Below the pieces are notes generated by a model that was not told where the DNA came from, made no database searches, and was given only the letters and a program-made list of their open reading frames with translations. Made by a program: the position numbers and the translations under genes. A stretch of 8,218 nt of DNA from JBLIAZ01 sp047631875 (GTDB lineage: Bacteria; Bacteroidota; Bacteroidia; Flavobacteriales_C; GCA-002722245), in NCBI GenBank assembly GCA_047631875.1, contig JBLIAZ010000112.1, positions 1-8,218 of the forward strand. Reading direction: 5' to 3'. Numbering within the stretch: position 1 is the stretch's first letter; each line of letters starts with the position of its first letter. This document shows, piece by piece, positions 1 through 6,033 of the stretch.

Positions 1-764
1 CTCGGTTGCTTCAAGCTGCTGATTACGATGTAGAGGCTACTCAAAAAGGAATTGTATTCATTGACGAAATTGATAAAGTTGCAAGAAAAGGAGACAATGC
101 ATCCATCACAAGAGATGTAAGTGGGGAAGGGGTGCAGCAGGCGATGTTGAAATTATTGGAAGGAAGTATTGTTGGTGTTCCACCTCAAGGAGGGAGAAAA
201 CATCCTGAACAAAAGCTAACGCAAATTGACACAAAGGATATATTGTTTATTTGTGGTGGCGCATTTGATGGTATTCAAAAAATCATTGAGAAACGTGTTA
301 AAACGAATTCATTAGGTTTTAAGTCAAGACAGGATCATGTTGATTGGGATCAGGAATCAGCACTTAAATACATTTCTCCTGAGGATGTAAAATCTTTTGG
401 TTTAATTCCTGAATTAATAGGAAGGATGCCAGTGTTGTCTTATTTGTTGCCACTTGACAGGTTGGCTTTAAAAAGAATACTCACAGAGCCTAAGAACGCT
501 TTGATTAAACAATACAAAAGGTTATTTGAAATTGATAGCGTTGACGTACATTTCGAGAAGGAAGCTTTAGATTTTATGGTAACCAAGGCTATGGAGTTTA
601 AGTTAGGTGCAAGAGGGCTTAGGTCTATTTGTGAAAACATTCTGCTTGACGCCATGTTTGAAATGCCTTCCGACGAACGTGAAAACAAATCACTTAAAAT
701 TGATTTGAAGTATGTTCAAAAAAACTTGAGTAAAGAAAAACTAGTAGGATTAAAAGTAGCTTAA
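1..764 (+). CDS. clpX: ATP-dependent Clp protease ATP-binding subunit ClpX, C-terminal part
   Basis: This is the C-terminal part of ClpX, the AAA+ unfoldase that feeds substrates to the ClpP peptidase in the cytoplasm. The reading frame is already open at the left edge (first complete codon at base 3), so the zinc-binding N-terminal domain and Walker A motif lie outside the window. Counting from the codon at base 6, I see Walker B (IVFIDEID, residues 16-23), the conserved ITRDVSGEGVQQ stretch (34-45), the RKH pore-loop motif (64-66), an LGF tripeptide (103-105) in the place of the IGF loop that docks on ClpP, the box VII arginine in IGR (138-140) and the sensor-2 motif GARGLRSI (201-208). No clpP is visible; it may lie upstream. 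The stop is four bases before dnaX, so the two may be co-transcribed. Identification is very secure. Confidence 0.97.
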   Translation, partial: RLLQAADYDVEATQKGIVFIDEIDKVARKGDNASITRDVSGEGVQQAMLKLLEGSIVGVPPQGGRKHPEQKLTQIDTKDILFICGGAFDGIQKIIEKRVKTNSLGFKSRQDHVDWDQESALKYISPEDVKSFGLIPELIGRMPVLSYLLPLDRLALKRILTEPKNALIKQYKRLFEIDSVDVHFEKEALDFMVTKAMEFKLGARGLRSICENILLDAMFEMPSDERENKSLKIDLKYVQKNLSKEKLVGLKVA

Positions 765-768
765 TTAC

Positions 769-1893
769 ATGGGAGAGTTTATTGTATCGGCTAGAAAATA
801 CAGGCCAAGCACCTTTGAAACGGTTGTTGGTCAAGAGACAATAACCTCGACTTTAAAAAATGCGATTTTAAGCAAACAGTTAGCTCAGTCATTTTTATTT
901 TGTGGACCTAGAGGAGTTGGTAAAACAACTTGTGCTAGAATACTTGCTAAAACTATCAACTGTTTTAAAGTTGGTAAAGATGGCGAGGCTTGCAACAAGT
1001 GTGAAAGTTGCGAGTCTTTTAACGATGGTATTTCTTTGAATATTTTTGAGCTGGATGCAGCATCAAATAATTCTGTTGATGACATCCGTAATTTGATTAA
1101 TCAGGTAAGGATTGCACCGACCATTGGTACAAAAAAAGTGTACATTGTGGATGAAGTGCACATGCTTTCTGCGTCTGCTTTCAATGCTTTTTTGAAAACC
1201 TTAGAGGAGCCTCCAAAACATGCTGTTTTTATTCTTGCGACTACCGAAAAACATAAGATATTACCCACAATATTATCAAGGTGTCAAATTTTTAATTTCA
1301 ATAGAATCACGACAGGTGACATGGTTCGACACCTAGAAAGTATTGCTGAAAAGGAAAAAATTAAAACTGCTCATGATGCATTGCACTTGATTGCTCAAAA
1401 AGCGGATGGTGGTTTAAGGGATGCTTTGTCCATTTTTGACCAACTTGTAAGTTTCAGCGGAGGGGAACTAAGCTACGAAAATGTCATCAAGAATTTAAAT
1501 ATTCTTGATCATGACTATTATTTTAAAGCCACTAAATTGGTTGTGGAAAAGGATTTGTCTTCACTCTTTTTGTTGCTAGACGAGGTGTTGAGGAATGGTT
1601 TCGAAGATCATTTGTTCATGATGGGTATGGGTGAGCATTTCCGTAATTTATTACTTGCTAAAAATGACGCTACTTTGAGTTTGATCGATTGCGGAGAGGG
1701 AATCAAAGAAAAGTACAAAGGTCAAAGTGAATTGTGTGATAAGGATTTTTTGATCAGTGCTCTTCAAATAGTAAGTGAATTTGATGTGCAATACCGTCAA
1801 AGTAAAAACAAACGATTACTTAGTGAAGTTATTTTAATGCAGTTATGTAGCGAGGACATCTTAGAGAGTAAAAAAAAAAATCTAATAGGATAA
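769..1893 (+). CDS. dnaX: DNA polymerase III clamp-loader subunit DnaX, zero-frame (gamma-like) product
   Basis: This is the AAA+ clamp-loader ATPase of the replicative DNA polymerase III, which opens and loads the sliding clamp. The 374-residue zero-frame product carries Walker A (GPRGVGKT, 46-53), a four-cysteine zinc site (C65, C75, C78, C81), Walker B (VYIVDEVH, 124-131), sensor 1 (ATTE, 157-160), the SRC arginine finger (170-172), sensor 2 (GGLRDAL, 214-220) and the helical collar domain to about residue 362. The ATG is four bases after the clpX stop, and the N-terminus (VSARKYRP) is what the family shows. The frame ends at a TAA (1891-1893) directly after an A11 run, giving the tail ESKKKNLIG. 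Bacteroidota DnaX proteins are, as I recall, usually about 550-650 residues, and the missing C-terminal domain is found in the -1 frame immediately downstream. I therefore read this as the short, gamma-like form of one recoded gene, not a complete gene. A wrongly called homopolymer would give the same picture. Confidence 0.95.
   Translation: MGEFIVSARKYRPSTFETVVGQETITSTLKNAILSKQLAQSFLFCGPRGVGKTTCARILAKTINCFKVGKDGEACNKCESCESFNDGISLNIFELDAASNNSVDDIRNLINQVRIAPTIGTKKVYIVDEVHMLSASAFNAFLKTLEEPPKHAVFILATTEKHKILPTILSRCQIFNFNRITTGDMVRHLESIAEKEKIKTAHDALHLIAQKADGGLRDALSIFDQLVSFSGGELSYENVIKNLNILDHDYYFKATKLVVEKDLSSLFLLLDEVLRNGFEDHLFMMGMGEHFRNLLLAKNDATLSLIDCGEGIKEKYKGQSELCDKDFLISALQIVSEFDVQYRQSKNKRLLSEVILMQLCSEDILESKKKNLIG
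1870..1880 (+). other. A11 slippery run, probable dnaX recoding site
   Basis: Eleven consecutive A span the last lysine codons of the dnaX zero frame (AAA AAA AAA AAT). The run fills most of the only stretch where the two dnaX frames overlap. The -1 frame has a stop (TAA, 1869-1871) touching the start of the run, and the zero frame has a stop (TAA, 1891-1893) ten bases after it. The third frame stops at 1883-1885. A -1 ribosomal shift on A AAA AAA or A AAA AAT, or one extra A or two fewer A in the mRNA, joins the ATPase part to the tail and gives a protein of 571 residues. Known precedents are the E. coli dnaX ribosomal frameshift (A AAA AAG) and the Thermus thermophilus dnaX transcriptional slippage on an A9 run. 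Which mechanism applies here, if either, cannot be told from sequence. Confidence 0.7.
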
Positions 1894-2483
1894 TCTTATC
1901 TGTCCCCTCTATATGGACAGAGGTGGTATCAAGTAATAAGCACCCTAAAGATGTAAAGGTTAAAGTTAATGTTCGGTCTCGGATTAATCCAGACGAAGAG
2001 ATGCCGACGGTCGTCAAAATACAACGCAAAGTAAGTGACGTACGCATACCTAAATTAGTTTCATTAAAGGAATTACTGAAAGATGAGAAAAAGGACGAGG
2101 TTCGTCTGGAGGACTTGCCAAAGGACAGTTTTACTCAAGAAAAGTTAACTGAGGCGTGGATGGATTTTGCTTATTCGATAAAAAAGGAAGACTTGGATTT
2201 CTTTTCCACGTTGAGCTCTTTTTTACCGGTAATTGAAAAAACAGGGGGCGTAAAAATTGCTGTACATAACAGTACGCAAAGTGGAGATGTCGAAAAATTA
2301 AAGGGTGAATTATTACCTCACGTACGAAAATCTCTCAATAATTTCGTTTTTGATTTTGATATTGCAATCAATAAAAGTGAAGCAAAAAACATTGCGGTTA
2401 CTCCGCAGGAAAAATACGCGAAATTACTTGAGAAAAACCCGTTATTGGAAGAGTACAGAAAAAAATTAGGTTTAGGCCTTTAA
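1872..2483 (+). CDS. dnaX: DnaX tau-specific C-terminal region, read in the -1 frame
   Basis: This open frame continues dnaX after the A11 run and encodes a linker plus the C-terminal domain that makes the long (tau) form. Gene callers would probably start it at GTG 1923, giving 186 residues. I do not believe that start: there is no ATG before the codon at about 2001, and the frame is open without a break back to the A run at 1872. Numbering from 1923, residues 1-65 are a charged lysine-rich linker. The domain then shows FTQEKLTEAWMDF (70-82), a conserved segment ending RKSLNN (135-140) and the terminal EKYAKLLEKNPLLEEYRKKLGL region (163-184, including NPLLEEYRKK). These features match the C-terminus of Bacteroidota DnaX as I know it. 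In other bacteria the tau tail contacts the polymerase and the DnaB helicase; that role is inferred here. It ends ten bases before the HAD gene. Confidence 0.85.
   Translation, partial: KKKSNRIILSVPSIWTEVVSSNKHPKDVKVKVNVRSRINPDEEMPTVVKIQRKVSDVRIPKLVSLKELLKDEKKDEVRLEDLPKDSFTQEKLTEAWMDFAYSIKKEDLDFFSTLSSFLPVIEKTGGVKIAVHNSTQSGDVEKLKGELLPHVRKSLNNFVFDFDIAINKSEAKNIAVTPQEKYAKLLEKNPLLEEYRKKLGLGL
1899..1921 (+). promoter_or_regulatory. Stem-loop downstream of the dnaX slippery run
   Basis: The sequence TCTGTCC (1899-1905) and its perfect complement GGACAGA (1915-1921) can form a 7-bp stem with a 9-base loop. An alternative pairing, CCTCT (1906-1910) with AGAGG (1919-1923), competes with it. The stem begins 18 bases after the A run and 5 bases after the zero-frame stop. 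Stimulatory hairpins for -1 frameshifting usually sit closer, at about 5-9 bases, so a role is only a possibility. No T run follows, so it is not an intrinsic terminator. Confidence 0.35.
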
Positions 2484-2493
2484 AAGATACCAC

Positions 2494-3120
2494 GTGAAGA
2501 TTAAAAATTTAATTCTTGACCTGGGGGGGGTATTGTTTGACCTAGATTATCTTAAAACACAAGAAGCTTTTGCGAAACTAGGTTTGCGGGATAGCTTTTC
2601 TCAATTGAAACAATCGTCCTTGTTTGATGACATTGAAGAAGGTAAAGTGAGTTCAGCATTTTTCGTAAATGCACTTATTTCACTCAGTAGCAGTAAAAGC
2701 ATTAATCCCCAACAGATTATTGATGCTTGGAACGCCATGTTGCTGGGGATGCCTGCCGAAAAGTTTGAATTGCTTGATTTGCTTGCAGATAAGTACAACT
2801 TGTACCTGTACAGTAACACGAACGAAATTCACATCAAAGAAGTGTGGAAGCATTATAGGGAAGTACACAAAATTGATAACTTAAATGACTATTTTTTAAA
2901 GGTTTACCTATCGAACGACATGAACATCAGAAAGCCTAAGACTGAAGGTTTTAATTTGATTATCAAAGATAATAATTTAATAAAAACTGAAACCATGTTT
3001 ATTGATGACTCTCCGCAACATGTAAAGGGGGCTATTGCATCGGGAATTCATGGTCTTTGGTTGGATTTAAAAAAGGAAGACTTGAATTCGTTGCTTGTGC
3101 GAAATGGTTTGTTAACCTGA
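2494..3120 (+). CDS. HAD-superfamily hydrolase, YihX-like (subfamily IA)
   Basis: This encodes a 208-residue cytosolic haloacid-dehalogenase-type phosphohydrolase. The motifs are visible in order: motif I as LDLGGVLFDLD with nucleophile Asp9, motif II as YSNTN with Ser107, motif III as RKPK with Lys147, and motif IV as FIDDSP with Asp171 and Asp172. A helical cap of about 75 residues sits between motifs I and II. Motif I has Gly11 where many HAD phosphatases have the second, general-acid Asp; this DxGGV form is what I recall from the YihX-like sugar-phosphate phosphatases. The true substrate cannot be assigned. The start is GTG at 2494, because a stop in the same frame (2473-2475) lies upstream and no ATG is available. 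It follows the dnaX tail by ten bases and may share its transcript. A run of eight G (2523-2530) lies within motif I but is in frame. Confidence 0.88.
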   Translation: MKIKNLILDLGGVLFDLDYLKTQEAFAKLGLRDSFSQLKQSSLFDDIEEGKVSSAFFVNALISLSSSKSINPQQIIDAWNAMLLGMPAEKFELLDLLADKYNLYLYSNTNEIHIKEVWKHYREVHKIDNLNDYFLKVYLSNDMNIRKPKTEGFNLIIKDNNLIKTETMFIDDSPQHVKGAIASGIHGLWLDLKKEDLNSLLVRNGLLT

Positions 3121-3137
3121 GTCCGAGGTCATTTTTT
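3106..3137 (+). terminator. Weak terminator candidate after the HAD gene
   Basis: Short inverted repeats overlap the end of the HAD gene: GGTT (3106-3109) with AACC (3114-3117), or ACCT (3115-3118) with AGGT (3126-3129). A run of six T follows (3132-3137). The stems are only 4 bp, so the case rests mostly on the T run and on the promoter-like box that follows. This is tentative. Confidence 0.25.
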
Positions 3138-3171
3138 GTTACTTGAGTAATTATTATTGCTAAGTTCTTGC

Positions 3172-3179
3172 TACATTTG
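3172..3179 (+). promoter_or_regulatory. Bacteroidota-type -7 promoter box upstream of cyoE
   Basis: TACATTTG fits the TAnnTTTG consensus of the -7 element used by the primary sigma factor of Bacteroidota. A start of transcription would fall at about 3186-3188, just before the likely cyoE start at 3205. The matching -33 TTG is not well placed: the nearest candidates are 12 bases (3157-3159) and 26 bases (3143-3145) upstream of the box, outside the usual spacing. It lies in the 84-base gap between the HAD gene and the oxidase cluster, where a new promoter makes sense. Confidence 0.45.
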
Positions 3180-3204
3180 CGTCCCTTTTAATGAAGTAAT
3201 TCCC

Positions 3205-4143
3205 TTGGAACAAGAAAGCAAGCATATCGAAAAACCTAAATCAAAAGCATCGGCTAAAATCGCCGATTACAGGACCTTTCTGAAGGTCAGGTTAGCTAGT
3301 TTGGTTGTTTTTTCAGCCGCAATTACCTTCGCTTTAGCATTTCATCATGATGGAAATTTGATGAAAATGCCCTTTGACTGGAGTAAATTATTCTGGGTTG
3401 TGTTAGGGGGGTTTTTAGTCACGGGTTCGTCTAACGGACTTAATCAGATTTGGGAAAGGAATTCTGATAAATTGATGACAAGAACAGCAGGAAGACCACT
3501 ACCTCAAAAAAGAATGAATACCACCGAAGGACTAATTATTGCTGCCATTACAGGAATTGTTGGAGTGTACATATTGTGGCATTATCTAAATTTTATGACA
3601 GGGATGCTGGGATTACTGTCATTGGTGTTGTACGCAAGTATATATACACCTATGAAAAAAGTGTCTTCATGGGCGGTTTTTGTAGGAGCATTTCCTGGGG
3701 CAATGCCACCAATGATTGGCTGGGTTGCTTATACGGGTGAGCTGTCACCTGAAGCTTTGTCCTTGTTTGCTTTGCAGTTTATTTGGCAATTTCCACACTT
3801 TTGGGCTATTGCATGGAGGTGCCATGAAGATTATCAAAAAGCAGGATTTCATTTACTTCCTTCTGCAGGAGGGAAGGACAGGAAAAGTGCCATGCAAATG
3901 CTAGTGTACACCTTGTTTATGATTCCAATTTCCTTATTACCTACTGTTAATTTATTTGGTAAAATTGGCGGTGCATTCTCGGCAGTTGTTTTCATATTGT
4001 CAGCGCTATTAATGCTGTATCCAGCGTATAAATTATTTAAAACTTTAGAGGATAAATGGGCTACGAAGCTCATGTTTGCCTCTTTTATTTATTTACCAGT
4101 TGTTTTGATAGCTCTGTTAATTGATCAACTTTTTATACTATAA
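3205..4143 (+). CDS. cyoE: Protoheme IX farnesyltransferase (heme O synthase)
   Basis: This integral membrane UbiA-family prenyltransferase (CyoE/CtaB) transfers a farnesyl group to heme B to make heme O, the precursor of heme A for the oxidase. With TTG 3205 as start it is 312 residues. It shows the first allylic-diphosphate site NQIWERNSDKLM followed by TRTAGRPL (80-99), where the first Asp of the usual NxxxDxxxD is Glu84 and the second is Asp88. It also has YTPMKK (147-152), QFPHFWAIAW (195-204) and DYQKAGFHLLP (209-219). Eight or nine hydrophobic segments can be drawn. The frame stays open upstream to TTG 3157, but that start would lie before the promoter-like box at 3172-3179 and would add cysteine-containing residues unlike the family. 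TTG 3205 gives a charged N-terminus (MEQESKHIEK), so I prefer it, without a strong ribosome-binding site. It stands first in the oxidase cluster, two bases before the first subunit III gene. Confidence 0.93.
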   Translation: MEQESKHIEKPKSKASAKIADYRTFLKVRLASLVVFSAAITFALAFHHDGNLMKMPFDWSKLFWVVLGGFLVTGSSNGLNQIWERNSDKLMTRTAGRPLPQKRMNTTEGLIIAAITGIVGVYILWHYLNFMTGMLGLLSLVLYASIYTPMKKVSSWAVFVGAFPGAMPPMIGWVAYTGELSPEALSLFALQFIWQFPHFWAIAWRCHEDYQKAGFHLLPSAGGKDRKSAMQMLVYTLFMIPISLLPTVNLFGKIGGAFSAVVFILSALLMLYPAYKLFKTLEDKWATKLMFASFIYLPVVLIALLIDQLFIL

Positions 4144-4145
4144 GC

Positions 4146-4883
4146 ATGAGTAATCTTAGTCCTGAGGAAAAGCTAGAAATTAAAAAGAAGACCTATCGTC
4201 AGCTCATGTGGGTAGGCATTTTTTCAATCACGATGATGTTTGGGGGATTGTCCAGTGCGTACATCGTTTCAAAAGCTGATGTGACTTGGGTTAAAATATT
4301 TCCTCCTGTAGCATTTTATATTTCAAGTGTTATAATTGTTGTGAGCAGTATCACTTTCTTTTTAGCAATACTGCTCATCAAAAAAGGAAAGAAATCATTG
4401 AGTACGGTCATGGTAGCGTTGACAGTGATATTAGGGTTTATGTTCCTACACTATCAAGTGAAAGGATGGACTTATTTGGGCGAACGCGGTGGATTCTTTG
4501 GTGGTCAAAATAACATCAGGCTGATGGTGGACAATCAGGTGGGAGTTTATGGTGAAGATTACATCGTAGTTCAAAAAGGAAATGAATTAAATTATTTTGA
4601 AGGAGATTTTTACGACAAAAGAGATAAGACGTACAGTTCCCCAGTGAAAAAGGTAAACTTGGATACAAGCAATAATTCTAGTTCATACTTTTTTTTATTG
4701 ACCGGCTTACATTTTTTACACTTGATTGGAGGGTTGATTTCTTTGCTGTTTGTATTCGTAAAAAGTGTGAAAGGAAAATATACAAAAGAGGACGATGTGG
4801 GGATAAAAGTTAGTGCTATTTATTGGCATTTTTTAGATTTTTTGTGGCTATATTTGCTCGGCTTACTGTATTTTGTGGGCTGA
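4146..4883 (+). CDS. Cytochrome c oxidase subunit III-like protein, first copy, with a large insertion
   Basis: This 245-residue membrane protein resembles the short, five-helix subunit III of heme-copper oxidases. Hydrophobic helices lie at about 20-42, 54-78, 88-103, 181-205 and 222-244. The C-terminal signature YWHFLDFLWLYL (226-237) and TGLHFLHLIGG (186-196) are typical of COX3. Between the third and fourth helices is a hydrophilic stretch of about 75 residues (104-178), rich in charged and aromatic residues. Relatives I remember from Flavobacteriia are nearer 195 residues and have a shorter stretch here. The gene begins two bases after the cyoE stop and precedes a second, more canonical subunit III gene; such a tandem pair is common in Bacteroidota. 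Subunit III does not carry the metal centres and is thought to stabilise the core and the oxygen path. Which of the two copies is structurally equivalent to classical subunit III is not decided by the sequence. Confidence 0.85.
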   Translation: MSNLSPEEKLEIKKKTYRQLMWVGIFSITMMFGGLSSAYIVSKADVTWVKIFPPVAFYISSVIIVVSSITFFLAILLIKKGKKSLSTVMVALTVILGFMFLHYQVKGWTYLGERGGFFGGQNNIRLMVDNQVGVYGEDYIVVQKGNELNYFEGDFYDKRDKTYSSPVKKVNLDTSNNSSSYFFLLTGLHFLHLIGGLISLLFVFVKSVKGKYTKEDDVGIKVSAIYWHFLDFLWLYLLGLLYFVG

Positions 4884-4921
4884 TTTAGACTAAATAAAAA
4901 TAAGCGTAAAACAAGGAAATT

Positions 4922-5608
4922 ATGGCTGGAGAAGCAACAAAAGCGATTGACCCAAAGGAATTATGGGCAGGTGGACGTTCACCTTTTAGTTTGAGCTACG
5001 GGAAAATGATGATGTGGTTCTTCTTAATCTCTGATGCGCTAACATTTGGAGCTTTTTTAGTTTCCTTGGGGTACTTTAGGTATACCTATTCTTCTTGGCC
5101 AGTTTCAGATACTGTCTTTTATCACTTTCCTTTTACCCATGCTCACATACCCTTAGGCTATGTGGCTTTAATGACATTTATTCTTATTGTTTCTTCAGTG
5201 ACGATGGTGTTGGCCGTGGAAGCTGGGCATAGGATGGACAAAAAGAAAGTGATTTTTTGGTTAGGATTAACCGTAGTGGGAGGGCTGGTATTTTTGGGTT
5301 CCCAAGCTTGGGAATGGTCTAGCTTTATTGTTGGACCTGATGGTCATTGGCAAACATGGGATGACGCAAGGATTGCTTGGAACCCCTATGGACCACCGCA
5401 GTATGCCCAAATTTTCTTTTGTGTGACAGGTTTTCACGGTTTTCACGTTTTTAGTGGTGTTGTAATTAATGCCGTAATTCTTATTAACGTGATAGCGGGA
5501 ACTTACGAAAAAAGAGGTCATTATGAGATGGTTGAAAAAGGCGGGTTGTACTGGCACTTTGTCGATTTAGTTTGGGTATTTGTATTTACCTTCTTTTACT
5601 TATTGTAA
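4922..5608 (+). CDS. ctaE: Cytochrome c oxidase subunit III, second copy (canonical)
   Basis: This 228-residue inner-membrane protein is the more classical subunit III of the aa3-type oxidase, which passes electrons from cytochrome c to oxygen. Helices lie at about 27-50, 76-99, 109-131, 162-190 and 210-227. Family features are MWFFLISDALTFGAF (31-45), acidic residues in or near helices (Glu100 and Glu131 in QAWEW), CVTGFHGFHVFSG (167-179) and the C-terminal YWHFVDLVWVFVF (210-222). An aggaaatt stretch just before the ATG gives a plausible ribosome-binding site. It follows the first subunit III gene after 38 bases in which I see no promoter or terminator, so both are probably on one transcript. 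Subunits I and II, which hold the heme and copper centres, are absent from the window. Confidence 0.93.
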   Translation: MAGEATKAIDPKELWAGGRSPFSLSYGKMMMWFFLISDALTFGAFLVSLGYFRYTYSSWPVSDTVFYHFPFTHAHIPLGYVALMTFILIVSSVTMVLAVEAGHRMDKKKVIFWLGLTVVGGLVFLGSQAWEWSSFIVGPDGHWQTWDDARIAWNPYGPPQYAQIFFCVTGFHGFHVFSGVVINAVILINVIAGTYEKRGHYEMVEKGGLYWHFVDLVWVFVFTFFYLL

Positions 5609-5640
5609 TTATATAAATATAACATTAGAAATTCTATATC

Positions 5641-6033
5641 ATGGAAAGAGACGATATCATAGAGTATTCATTAGATGCTCACCACAGTGAAGAGGCTGGT
5701 GTGAAAATTAGGAAAAGAATTGTTACGGTTACAATCATACTTACAGCCATTACCGCGTTTGAAGTTTTGGTTGGAGCATTTTTCAGTAAAACAGTTCTTA
5801 ATGAAAAGTATACGGAAAACGCTGATTTAATATGGGCATTTATTAAGTACGGATACATTATTCTTACTGTCTTTAAGGCACGATTCATTGTTCTTGAATT
5901 CATGCACTTAGGTGGGGAAAGAAAGAGCTTTAGAAAGGTGATATTATATCCTTATTTGTTTTTTATCCTTTATTTAATATTCATTTTAGTTACTGAAGCA
6001 ATTGCAGTAGATGGTGTAAACTTTAACCCTTAA
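5641..6033 (+). CDS. Cytochrome c oxidase subunit IV (prokaryotic COX4/CyoD type)
   Basis: This small membrane protein of 130 residues has three predicted helices (about 26-48, 63-87 and 99-119), as in the prokaryotic subunit IV family that includes CyoD. The second helix ends in KARFIVLEFMHL (79-90), which matches the conserved K-A-x-x-V-x-x-x-FMHL pattern of that family. The N-terminal 25 residues are charged and include a His-His pair (14-15). The subunit is non-catalytic and is thought to assist oxidase assembly or stability. It begins 32 bases after subunit III, and its TAA overlaps the ATG of the next gene by one base, which suggests translational coupling. Confidence 0.9.
   Translation: MERDDIIEYSLDAHHSEEAGVKIRKRIVTVTIILTAITAFEVLVGAFFSKTVLNEKYTENADLIWAFIKYGYIILTVFKARFIVLEFMHLGGERKSFRKVILYPYLFFILYLIFILVTEAIAVDGVNFNP

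Noticed and set aside
440..688. Antisense frame inside clpX, and similar short frames opposite dnaX, the HAD gene, cyoE, subunit III and subunit IV
   Set aside because: They are shadows of well-supported genes on the other strand and have no recognisable domains.
1923..2483. A separate hypothetical gene starting at GTG 1923
   Set aside because: The frame is open back to the A run, the first half is linker-like, the C-terminal half matches the DnaX tail, and no credible independent start or spaced ribosome-binding site is present.
769..2483. dnaX as a decayed pseudogene
   Set aside because: Only one frame change exists, it sits exactly at an A11 run, all ATPase motifs are intact and the tail keeps its conserved segments; dnaX is also essential in studied bacteria.
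3157..3204. Extended N-terminus of CyoE from TTG 3157
   Set aside because: It overlaps a promoter-like box, adds 16 residues with two cysteines unlike the family, and the downstream TTG 3205 gives a normal length.
4884..4921. Internal promoter between the two subunit III genes
   Set aside because: The AT-rich gap contains no TAnnTTTG box and no hairpin with a T run; the same holds for 5609-5640.
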